DNA from: Candidatus Methanophagales archaeon ANME-1-THS
GTDB taxonomy: Archaea > Halobacteriota > Syntropharchaeia > Alkanophagales > Methanospirareceae
Direction: 5' to 3'
Length of the DNA stretch: 9,127 nucleotides
Assembly: GCA_004212135.1 (NCBI GenBank)
Contig: RXIE01000119.1
Location: 1 to 9,127, forward strand
The notes beneath the pieces were generated by a model, which was not told the origin of the DNA, made no database searches, and saw only the letters and a program-made list of their open reading frames with translations. Below, piece after piece: positions 6,821-9,127 of this stretch; position 1 is the stretch's first letter, and each line of letters begins with the position of its first letter. The position numbers were made by a program, and so were the translations under genes.

Positions 6821-6841
6821 TATAAAAATAGCAGTATATAC
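6821..6841 (-). promoter_or_regulatory. A/T-rich promoter region of the Lhr helicase
   Basis: The minus strand shows two TATA-like stretches, GTATATACT near 6832-6840 and TATTTTTATA at 6821-6830. With a 26-base spacing, the first would start transcription a few bases before the ATG at 6805. I cannot tell which is used. No Shine-Dalgarno motif precedes the ATG. Confidence 0.35.
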
Positions 6842-6846
6842 ATTAT

Positions 6847-6878
6847 AATTAAAAGCTGGTAATTAAAAGCTGGCAGCT
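6847..6878. repeat. 14-base tandem repeat with inverted AGCTG half-sites in the divergent promoter region
   Basis: AATTAAAAGCTGG occurs at 6847-6859 and again at 6861-6873, a two-copy direct repeat with a 14-base period. The second copy runs into CAGCT (6874-6878), making the inverted pair AGCTG-G-CAGCT (6868-6878). It lies between the two divergent helicase promoters and could be a regulator binding site. No binding factor is implied by the sequence. The rest of the 167-base gap (6806-6972) holds only promoter-like elements. Confidence 0.45.
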
Positions 6879-6910
6879 AACAAAAAATATGTGGAACTGC
6901 TCTGGGGGTC

Positions 6911-6920
6911 ATTATATAAA
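6911..6920 (+). promoter_or_regulatory. Probable TATA box of the UvrD-like helicase
   Basis: ATTATATAAA is centred near 6916 and predicts a transcript start near 6942, leaving a leader of about 30 bases that contains a ribosome site. It is the clearest TATA match in the window. Confidence 0.5.
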
Positions 6921-6960
6921 AGTGATAATGGATGAGATTTTCGACACCTAAGGAATTGAA

Positions 6961-6965
6961 GAGGT
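6961..6965 (+). promoter_or_regulatory. Shine-Dalgarno site of the UvrD-like helicase
   Basis: GAGGT lies seven bases before the ATG at 6973 and matches the archaeal anti-Shine-Dalgarno sequence. It fixes the start codon. The leadered mRNA contrasts with the apparently leaderless genes to the left. Confidence 0.6.
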
Positions 6966-6972
6966 TACAAAA

Positions 6973-8112
6973 ATGGCTTGGTATGATGGTTTAACTGATG
7001 AACAAAGACCTATCGTTGGTTGTGATTCAGAGAAGTCAATTAGACTTTTAGCAGGTCCAGGAACAGGTAAGACAAAATGCCTGATTCACCGTGTTGCATA
7101 TTTAGAGGAAGAGAAATCGGCTAAAAATCAAGATATAGTGGTTATAACCTTTACACGTGCTGCGGCTCATGAAATTCGTGAACGATTAATAAAGGAGCTA
7201 AAATTATCGAAAGATGATCTTCCTGCTGCTCGCACTTTACATTCTTATGCCTTAGCGATGATGATGCTGCGACCCATATTCAATGACATAAAAAGACCTT
7301 TAAGAATTGCTGATGATTACGAAGAGAAGAGGATAATTATTCCTGAGCTTGCAAAAATGTTAAACACGAATCCCACGGGGGTAAAAACATTATTGGAAGA
7401 ATATAACGCCGCATGGAATACTTTATCAATAGATAACCCTAATTGGAGAGAAACAAATCGAAATATTGAGTTTGAGGAAAAACTCGAAATATTACAGCAG
7501 TTTTATAGTTTTACGCTTAGAGGGGAACTTCCATACAAATTTAAAGACATGCTAGAGGGGGAGCCGATTATTGCAAGAGAAATAGCCCCTCTTTATCTAC
7601 TTGTTGATGAATATCAGGATTTAAATAGATGTGACCAAGCGGTTATTTATGCTTTAGCTGAAGCAGGTTCAATAGTCTTTGTTGCGGGTGACGATGACCA
7701 GAGCATATATGTTAAGTTACGCCATGCCAACCCTGAGGGTATTAGGCGTTTTCCCGAAAGATTCGCCCCGTGTGAGCCATTTAAAATAGAATTATGTAGA
7801 AGATGTCCAAGAAAAGTTATAGATGCTGCAAATAAGCTGATCAGTAATGACAGGGATAGAGAAGAGAAAAAATTAAAGCCACAACCAGACGCTCCGGAAG
7901 GTAATATCAGGGTTTTAAATTTCAAAGGGCCACGACGAGAAGCAGTTGGGATCGCGAATATATGTCAGGGCTTACATGCTCATTACGGCTATAAATGGTC
8001 TGATATTCTTATCCTGCTTTCAAGAGGGCGTTTGGGAAACTTAATCGAAGAAGAATTAGATAATAGTGAGATACCTTTTGTAAATGTTGAGAACAAAAAT
8101 TCCTCTCGATAA
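6973..8112 (+). CDS. UvrD/Rep-type SF1A DNA helicase, N-terminal fragment (frameshifted gene)
   Basis: The first 379 residues of a 3'-5' DNA helicase of the UvrD/PcrA/Rep group. Visible in order are the Q-like motif LTDEQ (7-11), Walker A GPGTGKT (28-34), motif Ia TFTRAAAHEI (59-68), TLHSYA (88-93), motif II VDEYQDLN (211-218), motif III VAGDDDQSIY (237-246) and a motif IV region KIELCRRCPRKVIDAANKLI (271-290), where many relatives have NYRS. The product runs into TAA at 8110-8112 before motifs V and VI. These follow at once in the +1 frame, so the gene is broken by one extra base in an A run near 8095-8099. The start is fixed by GAGGT at 6961. DNA from here to the right is A+T-richer than the left part (19 of 60 bases G+C at 7441-7500 against 34 of 60 at 5041-5100, counted by hand). 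The role is probably repair or defence, the latter inferred from the methyltransferase-like neighbour. It lacks a nuclease domain. Confidence 0.9.
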   Translation: MAWYDGLTDEQRPIVGCDSEKSIRLLAGPGTGKTKCLIHRVAYLEEEKSAKNQDIVVITFTRAAAHEIRERLIKELKLSKDDLPAARTLHSYALAMMMLRPIFNDIKRPLRIADDYEEKRIIIPELAKMLNTNPTGVKTLLEEYNAAWNTLSIDNPNWRETNRNIEFEEKLEILQQFYSFTLRGELPYKFKDMLEGEPIIAREIAPLYLLVDEYQDLNRCDQAVIYALAEAGSIVFVAGDDDQSIYVKLRHANPEGIRRFPERFAPCEPFKIELCRRCPRKVIDAANKLISNDRDREEKKLKPQPDAPEGNIRVLNFKGPRREAVGIANICQGLHAHYGYKWSDILILLSRGRLGNLIEEELDNSEIPFVNVENKNSSR

Positions 8113-8908
8113 TGATGCAGTTAGATTATCATATTCTGAATTGAGACTGCTCAGCAATGAGTACGATGCATTGGCTCTAAGAACATGGTTTGATCTTCAA
8201 GCAGGTATAGGAAGTTCTGCTGTTGAAGCTTTGCGTGAGTTGTGCAGTGAAAATAGTGTTGCCTTAATAGAGGGTGCCAAGGGACTTTCTTCGGGAGAAT
8301 ACAATCTACCAAGATTTGGAAGTAGAATCGTATCTGCTTGGCAAAGACTTGCTGAAAGGTTGGAGGAACTAAAAGGGGTGCAAGAAGAGCTTTTAGCACT
8401 TGTCGAACTGCTATTTGGTGCTAACCATGATAGTAACCCGACAATGGAGAAGATATATAAATTTTTAACTCATTTAATCCAAGAAGAAAATGTCGAAAAT
8501 GTGAACGATATGATAACAATGCTTCAAACCACGGAGTTTGAAATAGAGCATACGGATGAAGATTTACAAGATGCTGTAAGGCTCATGACAATGCACAAAG
8601 CAAAAGGTCTTGAAGCACCTGTGGTGATAGTTCCAGGACTGGAAAACGATTTAATGCCAGGTTCTGAGGACATAGAGGCTATTAATGAGAAAAGGCGACT
8701 GTTATACGTATCTATTACCAGAAGTAAGGAAGTGCTGATGCTTACACACTGCACCTATAGAACTGGACCAGGGGCATATATGGGTGTTGGTGGCGGTGAA
8801 ACTCAGAAGAAGAAAAGTGATTTTTTAAACGAGATGGGTTTTAACCGTTCTTTTCCTGCCGATGATGAAAATACTGGGGATTTTAGGGATACCGGAGAAT
8901 GGCTTTAG
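8084..8908 (+). CDS. UvrD/Rep-type SF1A DNA helicase, C-terminal fragment (frameshifted gene)
   Basis: The remaining part of the same helicase in the +1 frame. It begins with helical 2B-like sequence and then shows the nucleotide- and DNA-contacting motif V (VRLMTMHKAKGLEAPVVIV, 165-183) and motif VI (EKRRLLYVSITRSKE, 202-216, with the arginine finger in TRS). A Gly-rich tail, GPGAYMGVGGGE, and a short acidic end follow. The first in-frame ATG is at 8084 and overlaps the N-terminal fragment by 29 bases, but no ribosome site precedes it, so it is probably not a genuine start. Removing one A from 8095-8099 would join the fragments into one protein of 644 residues, a little shorter than most UvrD/PcrA proteins. 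All motifs downstream are intact, so the break is recent, a sequencing error, or bypassed by slippage. A hairpin and the methyltransferase-like gene follow. Confidence 0.88.
   Translation: MLRTKIPLDNDAVRLSYSELRLLSNEYDALALRTWFDLQAGIGSSAVEALRELCSENSVALIEGAKGLSSGEYNLPRFGSRIVSAWQRLAERLEELKGVQEELLALVELLFGANHDSNPTMEKIYKFLTHLIQEENVENVNDMITMLQTTEFEIEHTDEDLQDAVRLMTMHKAKGLEAPVVIVPGLENDLMPGSEDIEAINEKRRLLYVSITRSKEVLMLTHCTYRTGPGAYMGVGGGETQKKKSDFLNEMGFNRSFPADDENTGDFRDTGEWL
8094..8100 (+). other. Frameshift site in the UvrD-like helicase (A5 run)
   Basis: The sequence CAAAAAT carries five A residues at 8095-8099. In the upstream frame it reads AAC AAA AAT TCC and then stops at 8110. With one A fewer it reads AAC AAA ATT CCT and continues as ENKIPLDNDAV through motifs V and VI. 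Homopolymer error, true mutation and polymerase or ribosome slippage are all compatible. Confidence 0.75.
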
Positions 8909-8914
8909 AAGCCA

Positions 8915-8936
8915 TATATCTCAAAAAAGAGATATA
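8915..8936. promoter_or_regulatory. A/T-rich hairpin between the helicase and the methyltransferase-like gene
   Basis: TATATCTC (8915-8922) and GAGATATA (8929-8936) form a perfect 8-base inverted repeat around a loop of six A residues. It begins seven bases after the helicase stop. It could be a terminator-like hairpin, a symmetrical operator over a TATA-like stretch for the next gene, or an mRNA processing site. The sequence does not decide between these. Confidence 0.45.
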
Positions 8937-8959
8937 ACATAATGGTACTAAAGTTAAAA

Positions 8960-8966
8960 AAGGAGG
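8960..8966 (+). promoter_or_regulatory. Strong Shine-Dalgarno site of the methyltransferase-like gene
   Basis: AAGGAGG lies nine bases before the ATG at 8976, an almost perfect match to the anti-Shine-Dalgarno sequence. It settles the start and suggests efficient translation from a leadered or polycistronic mRNA. Confidence 0.7.
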
Positions 8967-8975
8967 CAATAAGGG

Positions 8976-9127
8976 ATGCCAGTCGATAAAACGCCTAATA
9001 AAAAGTATGTCGAACTCATCTGGCATGAGAAGTATGATGACTATGAGAAAGGCGAGAAGATACCAATTGAAAAACCGAACCTTCCTTTTCAAGTTGTGGA
9101 AACAGTAAACAAGCCTTTCATACATAT
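8976..9127 (+). CDS. Probable site-specific DNA methyltransferase, N-terminus only (runs off window)
   Basis: Fifty codons are present before the right edge. They begin MPVDKTPNKKYVELIWHEKY, then comes an Asp/Glu/Lys-rich stretch and IPIEKPNLPFQVVETVNKP. This lead sequence resembles, from memory, the N-termini of adenine-type DNA methyltransferases of the type III (Mod-like) group, in which the catalytic motifs lie further downstream. Those motifs (DPPY-like and FxGxG) are outside the window, so the call rests on resemblance of the leader alone. The start is fixed by AAGGAGG. It lies 67 bases after the helicase on the same strand, probably in the same transcription unit. If right, it would mark a restriction-modification or other defence cassette continuing to the right. 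Confidence 0.5.
   Translation, partial: MPVDKTPNKKYVELIWHEKYDDYEKGEKIPIEKPNLPFQVVETVNKPFIH

Noticed and set aside
8942..8989. Short 15-codon frame (MVLKLKKEAIRDASR) spanning the methyltransferase ribosome site
   Set aside because: It has no ribosome site of its own, lies in another frame across the real start, and looks like a chance frame in A-rich DNA.
8883..9125. Minus-strand frame with a hydrophobic stretch that could suggest a membrane protein
   Set aside because: It is antisense to the plus-strand gene with a near-perfect ribosome site; the hydrophobic run is the complement of Lys/Glu/Asp codons.
1..9127. CRISPR array or complete insertion sequence
   Set aside because: No regularly spaced direct repeats, transposase or paired terminal inverted repeats were found on either strand.

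Overview
The window reads as chromosomal DNA of an archaeon, most likely a methane-metabolising euryarchaeote (methanogen or anaerobic methane/alkane oxidiser). The grounds are a methanogenesis-marker-6-type protein, a fused formaldehyde-activating enzyme/hexulose-phosphate synthase, an archaeal DUF424 protein, an Lhr-family helicase with a C-terminal zinc motif, a tRNA gene without encoded CCA, and TATA-like boxes placed about 26 bases upstream of several start codons. No finer placement can be made from the sequence alone.

Layout. (1) 1-1137: the 3' part of a DHH/DHHA1 phosphoesterase gene (+) converges on a DUF424 gene (-). (2) 1221-1295: tRNA-Ile(GAT), followed by an oligo-T stop. (3) 1327-1430: a cluster of GC-rich inverted repeats; its first unit recurs inside the helicase gene at 5905-5926. 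(4) 1494-3380: a tight three-gene operon (+) of methanogenesis marker 6, an unrecognised 106-residue protein and Fae-HPS, joined by overlaps of 4 and 8 bases. (5) 3531-3827: a small PepSY-like protein (-) with its own TATA box. (6) 3890-6805: a 971-residue Lhr-type helicase (-). (7) 6806-6972: an A+T-rich divergent promoter region with a 14-base tandem repeat. (8) 6973-8908: a UvrD/Rep-type SF1A helicase (+) split into two frames by one extra base in an A run. (9) 8976-end: the first 50 codons of a gene resembling the N-termini of site-specific DNA methyltransferases, with a strong Shine-Dalgarno site.

The left 6.8 kb looks like core genome: one-carbon and pentose metabolism, RNA/DNA maintenance and a tRNA. 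From about 6.8 kb to the right edge the DNA is visibly richer in A+T, and a SF1A helicase precedes a probable DNA methyltransferase. This looks like the left border of an acquired module, perhaps restriction-modification or another anti-phage system, whose remainder lies outside the window.

The points most worth checking are the palindromic element that appears to add an in-frame peptide to the Lhr helicase, the frameshift in the UvrD-like gene, the coupling of a methanogenesis marker to Fae-HPS through an unknown small protein, and the possible defence-module border.
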